Of a stretch of DNA of 64,000 nt, positions 51,601 through 59,886 are shown piece after piece. This DNA comes from Lewinella sp. LCG006 (GTDB taxonomy: Bacteria > Bacteroidota > Bacteroidia > Chitinophagales > Saprospiraceae). Every line of letters begins with the position of its first letter. The stretch's first letter is position 1. The stretch covers positions 5,561,802 to 5,625,801 of the forward strand of contig NZ_CP160680.1 of the NCBI RefSeq assembly GCF_040784935.1. Direction: 5' to 3'. Below the pieces are notes generated by a model. The model was given only the letters and a program-made list of their open reading frames with translations, had not been told where the DNA came from and made no database searches. Position numbers and translations under genes: made by a program.

Positions 51601-54559
51601 GGGTGACCGTTTCGGGGTCACAGCTACTGGTGATGTCAAGGCTAAAGTCAACGGGGGCAGGGGCGGATTCTACGATTAAATCTACTTCTGAAGGAGCTGA
51701 AAAACAGCCGCCTCCTGCGTCTATCACGGCATATACCGTGCTTGAACCTGAAAGATAAGCTCCAGGGTTGAGAATTTCGTTGTTAAGGCCCGGGTCTTCG
51801 TAATATTGGACTGTACCGCTCTGTCCGTTGAGGATGGTGTTTTCGGCGTCGGTAAGGTCAAAAATGGCTTCCCCGTTTTGGTTACCACAAGCTTCCAGAA
51901 TAGCATCTTCGGCGGTAGGAACTGCTCCCCCGATGGTAATGGTAGCACTAGTTACCGGAGAAAGGCTAAAGGTACAGTTGGGCGGATTGGTATCGTCGCT
52001 GATCACGAAAATTTCAAACGTCGTCGTTTCTGTTACCGGGAAAGTAAGCGTACTTCCATTAGAGATACCCGAGAAAAAGGAGGTAGAACTACCGCCACCA
52101 TCGGTAATAAACAGGTTGAAAGAATAGTCGATGCCAGGAGGAAGGGTGAAGATCAGATCAACGTCGGTGGGCCCACAGCTTTGGGTCTGGTCAAGGGTGA
52201 TGTCCACGATCGACGGTGGTTCGGCCAGGAGTAAGTCAACTTCAACTGCTTGTGATTCACATCCGCCGCCGCCATCTACGACTGCGTACACGGTTGTTGC
52301 GCCAGAGATGTAATTCTGAGGATTGACGATAGGAATGGTCAGGCCCGGGTCTTCAAAAAAGTCGACAGGCAAGCCTGTGGAACCATTGATTTCTTCGGTA
52401 AGGAGGTTCAAGTTGAACGTACCGTCGCCATTGAGATCGGGGCAGGAGGTTTGTGAGGCCGGAAAGGCGTCCGGAGCATCACCAACTGGGATAATGTACT
52501 CAATGGGCATAGGAAGACTGATCGGACAGAAGGAAGGGCCAGGCCCAGTGACACTGTTGAGTACGAAAATATAAGTTTCGACAACACCAATGATGAAGGG
52601 AGTCTCCCCGTCTGTGCCAATGAAGTCACCAGTGCTAACTGCTCCAATACTCTGTGGTCCAAAGCTGACATTGAAGGTGTAGTCTCCCGGTGGAGCGTTG
52701 GGGGTATTGAGGGTCATATTAATGACCGTCGGGCCACAACCTGAATCAGGATCGAAGCTTAGGAATACATCTGCGGGGTCAATGGTAATCAAACTGAGGG
52801 TTATTTCCGAAGGAGCCGAAATACAGCCCGCGCCATCATCAATCACTGCGTAGATCGTACCTGTGCTGGAAGGGTAATTGTTAGGATTTAGGATTTCATT
52901 GTTAAGCCCTGGGTCTTCGTAAAAAATTACCGTACCTCCCTGGCCATTTAGAATGGTGTTTTCTGCTTCGGTTAGGTCAAAGATACCTTGCCCAGAACCA
53001 TCGTCGCAAACTTCGAGGCTGGCGTCCTGGGGAGTAGGGCCACTGTCTACAATCAAATCGAGTTCGGCAACAGAGATACAGCCTGCATTGTTCTGGACAC
53101 TGGCGTAAATGGTAAGGTCAGAGGGTGTCGTTACAATACCCGTAATCGGGTTGTCTCCGGTTCCCGCATCGGTGGGGTTACTATGGTAGGAAACGGTCAG
53201 GCCAGGATTACCTCCTGTAAATTGATTATCAGCATCGCTGGGCGTGAAAGTAGCTACTCCATTGCTGCCGATACAAGCCATGAGCATGCCATTGTTAGGA
53301 TCAGGATATTCGTTGAGGCTGATGGATACGGGGACGATGTTACTTTCACAGGTGCCATCGGTTACCGAAGCGTAAACGGTGGTTTGGAAATTACTGATAA
53401 GAGTAAACAGATCACCAGGATCAGTAGGATCCAGCGGATTATTCCCCGCCATATCAAAGAACCAGTTGACGGTAAGACTGGGGTCAAAGTTGGTAAGCTC
53501 ATCGAGGATATCATCCAGGTTCAGGATTTCGCCGGAAGGGGGGAAGAGGCTGTAGCAGACGATGAGTGGGGAGGGGGTATTGATGGTGGTGGGAGGGGGG
53601 GCGTTGACTACTACTGTAGTGGTAGCAAAACACCCATTATCAGCGTCATCCTGAACAACAATGTTGTAAGTACCCGCCATTAAGCCAGTGAAATTTCCAG
53701 ATGGCTGGAAGCTATTACCATTGTCAATGGAGTATTCAAGATCTCCACTAAGTCCACTTCCAGAAGCATCAATGGAGATTTCTCCGTCGTCGCTGTTGCT
53801 ACAGGTAAGGTCTACGGTTGTTACATCGTTAATGTCGATCATGCAGCTACTCTGGCAAACAGCTGGTATAGGAATCCCATTGTCAATAGCTTCCTGTTCA
53901 GTATAGCAAAGGATGGTGATGTTATCAATTTGCATCCATTCACCCGTTGCCCACATGGACATGGTAATAACAATGTTTACATTGCTAGGATCAGCTCCTG
54001 GTTGATTTACGCAAAGTGGATCAGATTCGGCAGAACCAGACGCCGCTGCATTACAATCAAGCCCCAACACAACATTGTCATCAACTACACTGCCGCTGTT
54101 GATCTCCCAAGCCAGAAAGTCCCAGCAGTTATTACAGTCAGGATTTGATATAGCTTGACTAACTTCTCCATTACAGTAAGGTGGGCCATTAAAAGGGCAT
54201 TCCTGAGCACATTCCAGATTGCCTGAACCGACATAACCTAGCGAGTTATAGTCAAACTGAAAGGTCACCAGTAAACAACCTGTTGCATCTATACCGCTTA
54301 CTGTAAAAAAAGCTGGGCCATTTGTATCTTCTCCGCGTAATTGTCCATTTTGGGTCTCAAAAATATCTCCTGGAGGTATACAGGAAGGGCAATTGGTATT
54401 CCAGGTGTAGCCCTCCGCACTCGTTCCGGTCGTTGCCCCATTGTACTCCGGTCCGGCCATCGGTTCAAAATCTTCCGAAAAAATTACAGTCTGACTGTAA
54501 ATGAGGCTGACGGAAAACATCAGGAAAAAAAGAGGGGAAATAGTACGCAAAAATATCAT
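45674..54559 (-). CDS. Giant SprB-repeat cell-surface protein with T9SS type B signal
   Basis: 2961 residues starting with a signal peptide (ending LIYSQ). Residues 22-230 form a Cys-rich, lectin/MAM-like domain (EDFEPMAGPEYNG, WEINSGSVVDDN, MQIDNITILC). Then come beta-domain repeats with the phrase ILNGQ-GTV-FYEDPGLNNEILNP (about 350-1160), about sixteen SprB-type repeats (C...DGSI...G-TPPY-ISW...L-PG-YT-TVTD--GC), a block of six ~55-residue units each with CxGDSLxVG and NGCDS (about 2210-2530), two more SprB repeats, and a C-terminal CHU_C/gliding-motility domain (YIPSAFSPNGDG...FDRWGN...YGWDG), the type B T9SS signal. It is probably an adhesin on the cell surface, possibly used in gliding or attachment. 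It is intact. Confidence 0.93.
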   Translation of the reverse strand: MIFLRTISPLFFLMFSVSLIYSQTVIFSEDFEPMAGPEYNGATTGTSAEGYTWNTNCPSCIPPGDIFETQNGQLRGEDTNGPAFFTVSGIDATGCLLVTFQFDYNSLGYVGSGNLECAQECPFNGPPYCNGEVSQAISNPDCNNCWDFLAWEINSGSVVDDNVVLGLDCNAAASGSAESDPLCVNQPGADPSNVNIVITMSMWATGEWMQIDNITILCYTEQEAIDNGIPIPAVCQSSCMIDINDVTTVDLTCSNSDDGEISIDASGSGLSGDLEYSIDNGNSFQPSGNFTGLMAGTYNIVVQDDADNGCFATTTVVVNAPPPTTINTPSPLIVCYSLFPPSGEILNLDDILDELTNFDPSLTVNWFFDMAGNNPLDPTDPGDLFTLISNFQTTVYASVTDGTCESNIVPVSISLNEYPDPNNGMLMACIGSNGVATFTPSDADNQFTGGNPGLTVSYHSNPTDAGTGDNPITGIVTTPSDLTIYASVQNNAGCISVAELDLIVDSGPTPQDASLEVCDDGSGQGIFDLTEAENTILNGQGGTVIFYEDPGLNNEILNPNNYPSSTGTIYAVIDDGAGCISAPSEITLSLITIDPADVFLSFDPDSGCGPTVINMTLNTPNAPPGDYTFNVSFGPQSIGAVSTGDFIGTDGETPFIIGVVETYIFVLNSVTGPGPSFCPISLPMPIEYIIPVGDAPDAFPASQTSCPDLNGDGTFNLNLLTEEINGSTGLPVDFFEDPGLTIPIVNPQNYISGATTVYAVVDGGGGCESQAVEVDLLLAEPPSIVDITLDQTQSCGPTDVDLIFTLPPGIDYSFNLFITDGGGSSTSFFSGISNGSTLTFPVTETTTFEIFVISDDTNPPNCTFSLSPVTSATITIGGAVPTAEDAILEACGNQNGEAIFDLTDAENTILNGQSGTVQYYEDPGLNNEILNPGAYLSGSSTVYAVIDAGGGCFSAPSEVDLIVESAPAPVDFSLDITSSCDPETVTLTFSLPNGDAYDFDLLITDANGTSVSTYNGITNFSQLSFSVTETTTFSIDEITSTSGCTFTLAPGPSATFTVGSLNTPNSTSLEACDEGTGQATFDLTQADEAVNGNTGITVLWFTDQAGNNPIGTPGNYTSSSDIVYAAIDDNGCISATVEVTLTVLDLPEASINLDNTITCNNSADGGISVTVTGPTPYSFDWNDNNYDGQQVLTGLSPGFYSLTLTDGNGCETFADIDLAAPTAIDLFCMVVNDETSAGANDGEVTFDVSGGTPLYEAILTGPVNASLSNLSPNSYVFDNLAPGDYIITITDDNGCTTDCLFTIEATTCTLNFSLDALAPSCTGADDGSITVIINNGVPNYQYDWSDDQYDGLDQLNGLSPGTYTLTITDMDGCTAEQTATIADPAPLLLDCRANAMGQGSGPGSYSFTYSGGTPFYLLDLAGPINISFTENNPGTWDSAILPPGAYTFTLTDENGCSQSCAFVIDPVCDLSLTLTGNDPLCAGSADGTLNLEITSSQMITAIDWNDNNLDGLTTANNLQAGTYSVTVVDQLGCVEMAMITLTDPAAYTINCAATNLPSGLAATDGALTITVNNGPGGPYTVTYDDGAGTNGTIAENAMPANSFTQNNLPPGIYQITVTNPDGCTTSCSVDLQVPPCALTLSQNGTPPSCSDSADGSVTVTPEDGTPNYTYNWSNDTFDGMNTATGLTPGISLSVTVTDAAGCVGTLNFLVPSPPAIVLDCSATTNPSNAGATDGSINLNASGGTAPYTISWTGPTNGTGNLLTAGNFLIDNLGAGSYTITVEDGNGCTTSCMATLNATTCDLTLDLQGTNPDCANTATGSLDLFIDSSSPIVSIDWNVDAFDGTEDHVNVAAGLYEVTVTDAAGCTETTSLTLVDPPAIFLNCSQVNQPTTSTSTDGGVNVVLSGGTPPYTISWDGPVMGTATFNTPGTFPITDLSAGAYTVTVEDSNGCQEVCGFVLTENNTCNFSIVLAGTDPSCNGFSDGTINIQLNNGAPDYTFVWNNSALNGQGPNGDQTGLAAGIYSVTVTDNSNCVTSGMITLTEPTAIVYSCTATTQPSSATASDGVITIDFTSGPGGPFTLTYDNGNGTMGTLPITPGITPISNLPIGTYSITISDGTCSVDCQTTLVDGSCTFALSIDTTNEQCEGANDGIATALPSGGTMPYSFTWSNMAVTQQITNLAPGDYSVTVTGDAGCVAIATTTITGGQPNPMSDLTTTICLEDSVTVGGEVFDFDHPSGQVILTGAASNGCDSTVVVDLSFFPASTLLIEDNICPGDTVTYGGMSFFVGNSSGIVVLDNASSNGCDSTITVNLTELSAGINNINSDLCAGDTLIIAGEVFDENRLTDILELPNQAANGCDSLILVNLNLIPLATNTFSSFLCPGDSLMVGDSILRSAGLYDILIPNGASSGCDSLVQVDLSTFPPAESLLNSTLCAGEEIMVGDSIFNAANPGGTVVLPGASSNGCDSTIVVDLMFLPGSLSNLDTLLCFGESLTVGSQTFDALNTSGIVILENAAANGCDSTIFVTTTFRPELFASLEADTVICGNQALPATFTLLGNDQFDVSLSASTGFTLVLNDLNEGTYDINIGAGNGNDVVIDLDAVTSASGCPVTILDNQRLIRSSNLAIDVAISNSSGGTGISCAGQQDGVLTVDVLSGIGPFTYTWSNNATTSSIDNLPAGSYSVTVTDSPGCTQVENIEITAPAPIEATLFGASAGCFGSNTGSITIDTIFGGVAPYEYSLDNEFYSNSGSFPTLLPNLAAGSYTVYIQDVNDCQITVSAGIPEGQLLQLELGGDETIQLGDSVLIDPLYDFIPASWTWTPTEGLSQPDTFVTYAAPTETTIYQLEMMDANGCTVSDIIRIFVEQDINVYIPSAFSPNGDGSNDELMIFAGHGVAEIESFQIFDRWGNQVYIEGPFQPNDPLYGWDGKLNGEVMNPAVFVYFAQVRLISGEVVILKGDVVLLR

Positions 54560-54901
54560 GCAATCAGCATTTTAGCGGTTTGGAACAACAGCGCTTCAAC
54601 AGTGAAACGCTTTTTGGGCATGGCAAAATAATAGACAGACGGTTGCTTTACGAGTAGGAGTAGTAAACGTGTCGTGGGATAGTAACTAATAGTTGCAAAA
54701 TTACAGAACTATCTGATTTGTTCAGGCGAATTCCATATTAATGGAAGTTTAATTAACACAAATGCTACTGCATTTTGAAATGATTATATTTTTTTGTGCG
54801 AAACACAAGGAAATTTAATCTAAAAACTTATCTTTGCAGCCGCTTTAAAAATACAACTTTGAGATGCGCGGGTGTCTTAAGGTCTAAAAGTAGACAGGGC
54901 T
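54560..54901. other. Divergent promoter region, giant surface gene / DUF177 gene
   Basis: No gene seen. The right end holds the promoter assigned at 54829; the region is AT-rich (for example TTAATGGAAGTTTAATTAAC) and shows no strong hairpin. The minus-strand promoter of the giant gene is not clear. Confidence 0.4.
54829..54836 (+). promoter_or_regulatory. -7 box (TATCTTTG) of the DUF177-rpmF promoter
   Basis: TATCTTTGC matches the Bacteroidota -7 consensus TAnnTTTG, 66 bases before the DUF177 ATG. No TTG at the usual spacing is evident. Confidence 0.5.
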
Positions 54902-55435
54902 ATGGATTCGCTCCAACCGTACATTCTCCCGCTCAAAGGTTTAGGTGATGGCTTGCATGAGTTTGAGTTCCTAATCGATGGTGATTTTTTTCGGAGTTTT
55001 CCAGATTGTCCCGTTGAAGAAGGCAATGTCAAGTTGCATGTGACCATGGAAAAACAGCCTCGTTTGATGGTTTTTGATTTCTCCTTTACAGGGTGGATCA
55101 AAGCTACTTGTGATCGTTGTTTGGCTCCGATCGATTTACCGGTAAATGGTCAAAACCAATTATTGGTAAAGCTAGGAGAAGCCGAGAATGCAGTCGATGA
55201 GGACGATGTGGTCTATATTCCAATAGAAACATCTACCTGGAGTTTAGCACAATATGCTTACGAGTATGTGCTACTGGCCTTGCCTCTCATCAAAGCATAC
55301 GCCTGTGAAGAGGATGAAAATCCTCCCTGCGACTTCGAGACGTTAGATCGTTTGGAAGACGCTGAAAACGATGAAGCGGAAGAAAACCCAAGCAACCCAT
55401 TTAGGGATGCTTTCAAGGATTGGAACAAAGCGTAA
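54902..55435 (+). CDS. DUF177 (YceD-like) protein upstream of rpmF
   Basis: A 177-residue cytoplasmic protein with the DUF177 pattern: a beta-rich N-terminal half, GWIKATCDRCLAPIDLPV near 65-80 with the conserved CxRC, an acidic stretch EDDVVYIP, and a late CEEDENPPC. The family is known as YceD, linked to 23S rRNA or ribosome metabolism, and its gene almost always precedes rpmF, as here. The acidic C-terminal tail (EDAENDEAEENPSNPF) is typical for this phylum. Likely co-transcribed with rpmF 82 bases downstream. Confidence 0.88.
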   Translation: MDSLQPYILPLKGLGDGLHEFEFLIDGDFFRSFPDCPVEEGNVKLHVTMEKQPRLMVFDFSFTGWIKATCDRCLAPIDLPVNGQNQLLVKLGEAENAVDEDDVVYIPIETSTWSLAQYAYEYVLLALPLIKAYACEEDENPPCDFETLDRLEDAENDEAEENPSNPFRDAFKDWNKA

Positions 55436-55517
55436 TTTACGCTTTTTCCTCCTTCATTACTGAACCATATAAGAAGTTGCCCGACGAGTTTGGGCAAAGC
55501 CGATAAAAACAAGAGAA

Positions 55518-55712
55518 ATGGCACATCCTAAAAGTAGAATTTCCAAGCAGCGCAAGCGCAAGCGTCGTACGCACTACAAGGCTGAAGTACCTAACGTAGC
55601 TACCTGTAAAGTAACTGGCGAAAGCCACCTACGTCACCGGTCTTATTCTGATGCTGAAGGTAACACTTATTACCGTGGCAAGATCCTGATTAAAGGTCCT
55701 GAATTAGACTAA
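55518..55712 (+). CDS. rpmF: 50S ribosomal protein L32
   Basis: A 64-residue basic protein: [20 protein letters not shown] at the N-terminus and a [12 protein letters not shown] zinc-ribbon-like core match L32. Part of the large ribosomal subunit. It follows DUF177 in the conserved two-gene arrangement and is closed by a hairpin at 55787-55819. Confidence 0.96.
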   Translation: MAHPKSRISKQRKRKRRTHYKAEVPNVATCKVTGESHLRHRSYSDAEGNTYYRGKILIKGPELD

Positions 55713-55786
55713 GGCGGTGCTGCCTATCCGTAGCATTGTACCGTTTTGCCTAGCAAAATTTTTATTGCTGCGTGTTAAATAATAAG

Positions 55787-55819
55787 AGCTCCTACCTGTC
55801 ATTGTTCAGGTTAGGAGCT
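55787..55819 (+). terminator. Hairpin terminator after rpmF
   Basis: AGCTCCTACCTG (55787-55798) pairs with CAGGTTAGGAGCT (55807-55819, one bulged T); an imperfect T-rich tail follows. It lies between rpmF and ridA, ending 27 bases before the ridA start. Confidence 0.65.
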
Positions 55820-55846
55820 TTAGTCATTTTGTTAAATCCAACATTT

Positions 55847-56230
55847 ATGAAACGCATTATCAATACCCCCCATGCTCCTTCTCCAGTAGGTCCTTACAAC
55901 CAAGCTACTGCTCACAACGGCACACTTTATGTCTCGGGGCAAATTGCGATTGATCCTGATTCTGGTGAATTGATCACCCGGACCATAGAAGAGGAAACAC
56001 ACCAGGTAATGAAAAATCTTCAGGCCATCCTCAAGGAAGCAGGCCTCACTTTTGAAGAGGTGCTCAAATGCTCTGTTTTTGTTAGCGATATGAATAATTA
56101 CAGCCGAATCAACGAGGTATACGCTACCTATTTCAACGAGGATACCGCCCCCGCCCGTGAATTGGTCGAGGTTGCTAACTTGCCTAAGTTCGTAAATATT
56201 GAGATTTCGTTGATCGCAGCGATGAAGTAA
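55847..56230 (+). CDS. ridA: RidA family enamine/imine deaminase
   Basis: The ATG at 55847 gives the standard 127-residue RidA; upstream in-frame sequence is the rpmF terminator. The family signature is present: HAPSPVGPYNQATAHNGTLYVSGQIA near the start and the APARELVEVANLPK motif (catalytic Arg) near 103-116. RidA hydrolyses reactive 2-aminoacrylate and related enamines, protecting PLP enzymes. It is likely a housekeeping copy. Confidence 0.94.
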   Translation: MKRIINTPHAPSPVGPYNQATAHNGTLYVSGQIAIDPDSGELITRTIEEETHQVMKNLQAILKEAGLTFEEVLKCSVFVSDMNNYSRINEVYATYFNEDTAPARELVEVANLPKFVNIEISLIAAMK

Positions 56231-56418
56231 GCTTGACGTTAGTTGTTGAGGGATGCGGGGCGAACCAAATCGCCCCTTGAAGTAGAAAGTAGAGGGATTT
56301 AGATTTCCCTAGTGGAATCCCAATACTGATTTTGGCTTAACAAACTAAGCGGAACTTTAGCGTTTTTCAATTTGTTTTTTGCAAAAACAAAGACTTTTAA
56401 CAATTTACTATATTACTA

Positions 56419-57420
56419 ATGAGCACAATTTTATCTGGCATTCAACCTACGGGAAATCTTCATTTTGGGCGTTACTTTGGTGCGATTCAAAATTGGATGC
56501 GTCTTCAGGAAGAACATGATTGTCTATACTGTGTGGTCGACTACCACGCGATGACCATGCCTTTTCAACCCCAGAAATTGCGCCAGAACAGTTGGGAACT
56601 CATTTTTAATTTACTTGCTGTAGGGATCAAGCCAGAGAACCTTTTCATCCAGTCGATGATTCCTGAACACACGGAGCTGAATTGGATCCTGAATTGTTTC
56701 TCCAGCTACGGGCAGTTGACCCGCATGACGCAGTTCAAGGACAAAAGCGCTCAAAGTGAGGAGAAGTCGGAAGGCTTTATCAGTGTGGGGCTGTATACTT
56801 ATCCGGTCTTACAGGCTGCCGATATTCTGATTTACCGCGCAACTAAGGTACCTGTTGGTAAAGACCAGGAACAACACCTCGAACTTACCCGCAATATCGC
56901 ACAGCGTTTCAACAACATTATCGGTAAAGCGTATTTCGAACTACCAGAGCCCTTGTTTACCGAGATTCCCAAGGTGATGTCTACCGCAGACCCTACCATG
57001 AAGATGAGCGCCAGCAAAGGTGACAAGCACAATATTGACCTTTTTGCTGATCCTGAACGTATTCGTAAACAAATCCGCTCCGCCGTGACGGATACCGGTG
57101 ATACCCCAGAAGGTGAAATGAGTCCTGGCGTTGAGAATCTCTTCAGCCTGCTCAAAGCTTCAGATCATCTTGATGCTTACAATAGTCTGCAAACAGACTA
57201 CGAAAATGGAGCACTCAAATATGTTGATCTTAAGGAGGCAGTAGGGGAGGCTCTGGTAGCGATCAGCACTCCGATCCGCGAGCGCAAAGCCGAGTTACAG
57301 GTGGATAAAAAAGCCGTCAAAAACCAAATCAAAGCCAGTAGCGAAGAAATTCGCAAACGCGCCCAGCAGACCGTCAAAGAGGTAAAAGATTTGGTAGGAC
57401 TGTCGAATGTGAGGTTTTAA
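56419..57420 (+). CDS. trpS: Tryptophanyl-tRNA synthetase
   Basis: A 333-residue class I synthetase: the PTGNLHFG block (10-17) replaces the HIGH motif, the DYHAMT segment near 42-47 binds substrate, and KMSAS at 195-199 is the KMSKS equivalent. Length and motifs are normal. It charges tRNA-Trp. The gene is alone, with a gap of about 190 bases before it and a palindrome-rich gap after. Confidence 0.96.
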   Translation: MSTILSGIQPTGNLHFGRYFGAIQNWMRLQEEHDCLYCVVDYHAMTMPFQPQKLRQNSWELIFNLLAVGIKPENLFIQSMIPEHTELNWILNCFSSYGQLTRMTQFKDKSAQSEEKSEGFISVGLYTYPVLQAADILIYRATKVPVGKDQEQHLELTRNIAQRFNNIIGKAYFELPEPLFTEIPKVMSTADPTMKMSASKGDKHNIDLFADPERIRKQIRSAVTDTGDTPEGEMSPGVENLFSLLKASDHLDAYNSLQTDYENGALKYVDLKEAVGEALVAISTPIRERKAELQVDKKAVKNQIKASSEEIRKRAQQTVKEVKDLVGLSNVRF

Positions 57421-57679
57421 ACTGGTGTAAAAGTTGAGTAAGTGTAAAGGTGTAAAGGTTTTTTACTAGTGCTTTGTCAACATTTACACCCTTCCAACCC
57501 TTACCCCCTTCCAACCTAAAAAACGATACCCCCCATTCATGGGGTTTCACACCCCCCATAATCTCCCTACATTTGTAACAGATGATGTATTAATAGAAAT
57601 TTCGAACCACTTAGGGTGATCAAGTCACCAACTAAACTCCAGTAATTTTTAGCGTTCGAATTTCTCTCTCAATGTTTAT
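57421..57679. other. Gap after trpS with short repeats
   Basis: No gene seen. Contains GGTGTAAA...TTTACACC and CCCTTCCAACC direct copies, and an ACCCCCCAT/ATGGGGT stretch near 57529-57545 that could fold. These may form the trpS terminator, but no clear T-run follows. Confidence 0.35.
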
Positions 57680-57711
57680 TTACGGCTTCTTCCGCCCGGA
57701 AGAAGCCGTAA
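57680..57711. promoter_or_regulatory. Perfect 15-bp palindrome abutting the carbamoylputrescine amidase promoter
   Basis: Arms 57680-57694 and 57697-57711 (TTACGGCTTCTTCCG and complement) separated by CC. The palindrome ends 7 bases before the -7 box at 57719, so it covers the -33 region; it could be an operator, or a terminator-like hairpin of the upstream gap. No T-run directly follows. Confidence 0.5.
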
Positions 57712-57718
57712 TTGTTTG

Positions 57719-57726
57719 TACTTTTG
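57719..57726 (+). promoter_or_regulatory. -7 box (TACTTTTG) upstream of the amidase gene
   Basis: Fits TAnnTTTG, 25 bases before the ATG at 57751, implying a short leader of about 18 bases. The usual -33 region is inside the 57680-57711 palindrome. Confidence 0.45.
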
Positions 57727-57750
57727 TGGTTACAAACGTTACAAAGAATC

Positions 57751-58635
57751 ATGTCAATACTTAAGGTAGGAATTGTTCAACAGGCAAATACGGGTGACCG
57801 TGCTGCGAATGTTGCCAAAAGTGAAGCCGGAGTACACCAGTGTGCTGCTCAAGGCGCGCAATTAGTTGTACTTCAGGAATTACACTGCGGCCTTTATTTT
57901 TGTCAGACGGAAGAAACGGTTGTCTTCGATCAGGGCGAAACTATTCCCGGGCCGAGTACCCAAACTTTTGGAGCCTTGGCAAAAGAGTTGGGCATTGTCC
58001 TCGTGCTATCCCTTTTTGAAAAACGAGCACCGGGTCTTTATCACAACACTGCTGTGGTTTTGGAAAAAGACGGTAGTATAGCTGGCATTTACCGCAAGAT
58101 GCATATTCCTGATGATCCCGCTTATTACGAAAAATTCTATTTCACCCCCGGCGATTTGGGCTTTCAGCCGATCAACACATCTGTTGGCCGTCTGGGGGTA
58201 TTGGTTTGCTGGGACCAGTGGTACCCCGAAGCTGCTCGCTTGATGGCATTGGCGGGTGCCGAATTGCTCATTTATCCAACAGCTATTGGTTACGAAAGCA
58301 CGGATGAACCCGCTGAGCAAAAACGCCAGTTTGAGGCTTGGCAAACTATTCAGCGAGGGCACGCCATTGCCAACGGCTTGCCAGTTATTGCGGTCAATCG
58401 TACGGGTTATGAACCCGATCCTTCGGGACAAACCAATGGCATCCAGTTCTGGGGGCAGAGTTTTGTGGCCGGGCCACAAGGAGAACTACTGTTTACCGCG
58501 CCAGCCACGGAGGAAGTCAACCATGTGATTTCTGTTGACCGCCAGCGTACGGAAGATGTTCGTCGTATCTGGCCCTATTTTCGCGACCGGCGGATTGATG
58601 CCTACCAGGATTTGGTAAAGCGTTATATTGACTAA
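57751..58635 (+). CDS. aguB: N-carbamoylputrescine amidase (nitrilase family)
   Basis: The ATG at 57751 gives 294 residues; the in-frame extension upstream covers promoter sequence. It is a nitrilase-fold amidase with the Glu-Lys-Cys triad: Glu43 in LQELH, Lys116 in YRKMHIPDDP and Cys153 in VCWDQWYPE; the IPDDPAYYEKFYFTPGD and CWDQWYPEAARLMAL blocks are those of AguB. It converts N-carbamoylputrescine to putrescine, CO2 and ammonia, the last step of the agmatine route. The usual partner, agmatine deiminase (aguA), is not within this window. Confidence 0.92.
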   Translation: MSILKVGIVQQANTGDRAANVAKSEAGVHQCAAQGAQLVVLQELHCGLYFCQTEETVVFDQGETIPGPSTQTFGALAKELGIVLVLSLFEKRAPGLYHNTAVVLEKDGSIAGIYRKMHIPDDPAYYEKFYFTPGDLGFQPINTSVGRLGVLVCWDQWYPEAARLMALAGAELLIYPTAIGYESTDEPAEQKRQFEAWQTIQRGHAIANGLPVIAVNRTGYEPDPSGQTNGIQFWGQSFVAGPQGELLFTAPATEEVNHVISVDRQRTEDVRRIWPYFRDRRIDAYQDLVKRYID

Positions 58636-58856
58636 ATTTTCAATAAGCTGAACTTTACTTTTGTCTGCGTGCCGTAAAATGGTCAAAGAAAGCTGATGAG
58701 TAAAGCGAATTTTCGCAAGTTAGATATTATCTTACAGCTCATCATTAGATTCAAATTCCATTAAAACCTGTTTTCCCTTTATTGACAACCAATAGAAGGC
58801 AGCATTTTTATGGTATTGATTATGTAAAGGATAAAATCCTAACTATCGCAATTCTT

Positions 58857-59795
58857 ATGGAAAAACCAATTTTTACCGTTGAGCAAATTCTATCCATGGA
58901 TTTGCCACCACTGATTATCTGGGCGGCACCCGTCATGTTTCTTTTGGTCTTTTTAGAATGGTACATTCGAACCCGCGAACTCAAAGAGCATTATGACGGT
59001 AAAGATGGTTTCTCAGCCTTCATTATTGGTATAGGAAATATTGGGGTGAGTGCATTGGTGAAAACACTTACATTCGGCGTTATTCTTTATTTTTATAATG
59101 TAGTGCCCTGGTTTATTCCACCTACTTGGTGGTCATATATCCTTTGTATGATTGCCATTGACTTTTGCCGTTATTGGGCACACCGGGTGGCGCACGAGCA
59201 GCGGATGTGGTGGGCAACCCACGTTACGCATCACAATTCTGAGCAATACAATTTTACGGTTGGTTTTCGTCTCTCCTGGACGCAGCACCTGAAGATTATC
59301 TTCTTTGTTCCTGTGGCACTGATGGGCTTTCACCCTGTGGTGTTTTTTATTGCCAACCAAATTGAGGTTTTATACCAATTTTGGATTCACACCGAATTGA
59401 TCAAAAAGTTGCCTCGCCCGATAGAGTACATCTTTGTAACGCCTAGTCACCACCGCGTACATCATGGCACCAATGACAAATACCTTGATAAAAACTATGG
59501 TTCCACATTAATCATTTGGGATCGGATGTTTGGTACTTTTCAAGGCGAGGAAGAACAAGCGAATTACGGTATTCTTACCCAGGTAGAAAGCTATAATCCA
59601 GTATGGTTGGTTTTTCACGAATGGGTTGCTATTTTCAAAGATTTGGCTACCTATCGCACGCCTAAAGCGTGGTGGCGTATTCTTTTTGGTGGTCCCAATA
59701 TGACCATGGATAAGGAGTATTACTACGGTGGCAAAAAAGAATCGCCAGCCAGTTTGTCAAATACCCAAATTCGGCGTTCAAAAGACGAAAAGTAG
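58857..59795 (+). CDS. Sterol desaturase/fatty acid hydroxylase-family membrane protein
   Basis: The ATG at 58857 (MEKPIFTVEQ) is preferred over an in-frame upstream ATG with no conserved residues; it gives 312 residues. Three or four membrane segments and the family's histidine boxes are present: HRVAHE (HxxxH), HVTHHNSEQ (HxxHH) and SHHRVHHG (HxxHH), which bind the di-iron centre. Such proteins hydroxylate or desaturate lipids or sterol-like molecules; in this phylum the substrate is often unknown. The C-terminal tail is charged and soluble. Confidence 0.88.
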   Translation: MEKPIFTVEQILSMDLPPLIIWAAPVMFLLVFLEWYIRTRELKEHYDGKDGFSAFIIGIGNIGVSALVKTLTFGVILYFYNVVPWFIPPTWWSYILCMIAIDFCRYWAHRVAHEQRMWWATHVTHHNSEQYNFTVGFRLSWTQHLKIIFFVPVALMGFHPVVFFIANQIEVLYQFWIHTELIKKLPRPIEYIFVTPSHHRVHHGTNDKYLDKNYGSTLIIWDRMFGTFQGEEEQANYGILTQVESYNPVWLVFHEWVAIFKDLATYRTPKAWWRILFGGPNMTMDKEYYYGGKKESPASLSNTQIRRSKDEK

Positions 59796-59886
59796 TATTC
59801 TTAACTTTTAGTTCATAGCAATTTGCCATTTTTGCTTTAGATGGTGGTCAGTGTGTTTTTATCCCTGACCACCATTTTCAGTAAAA

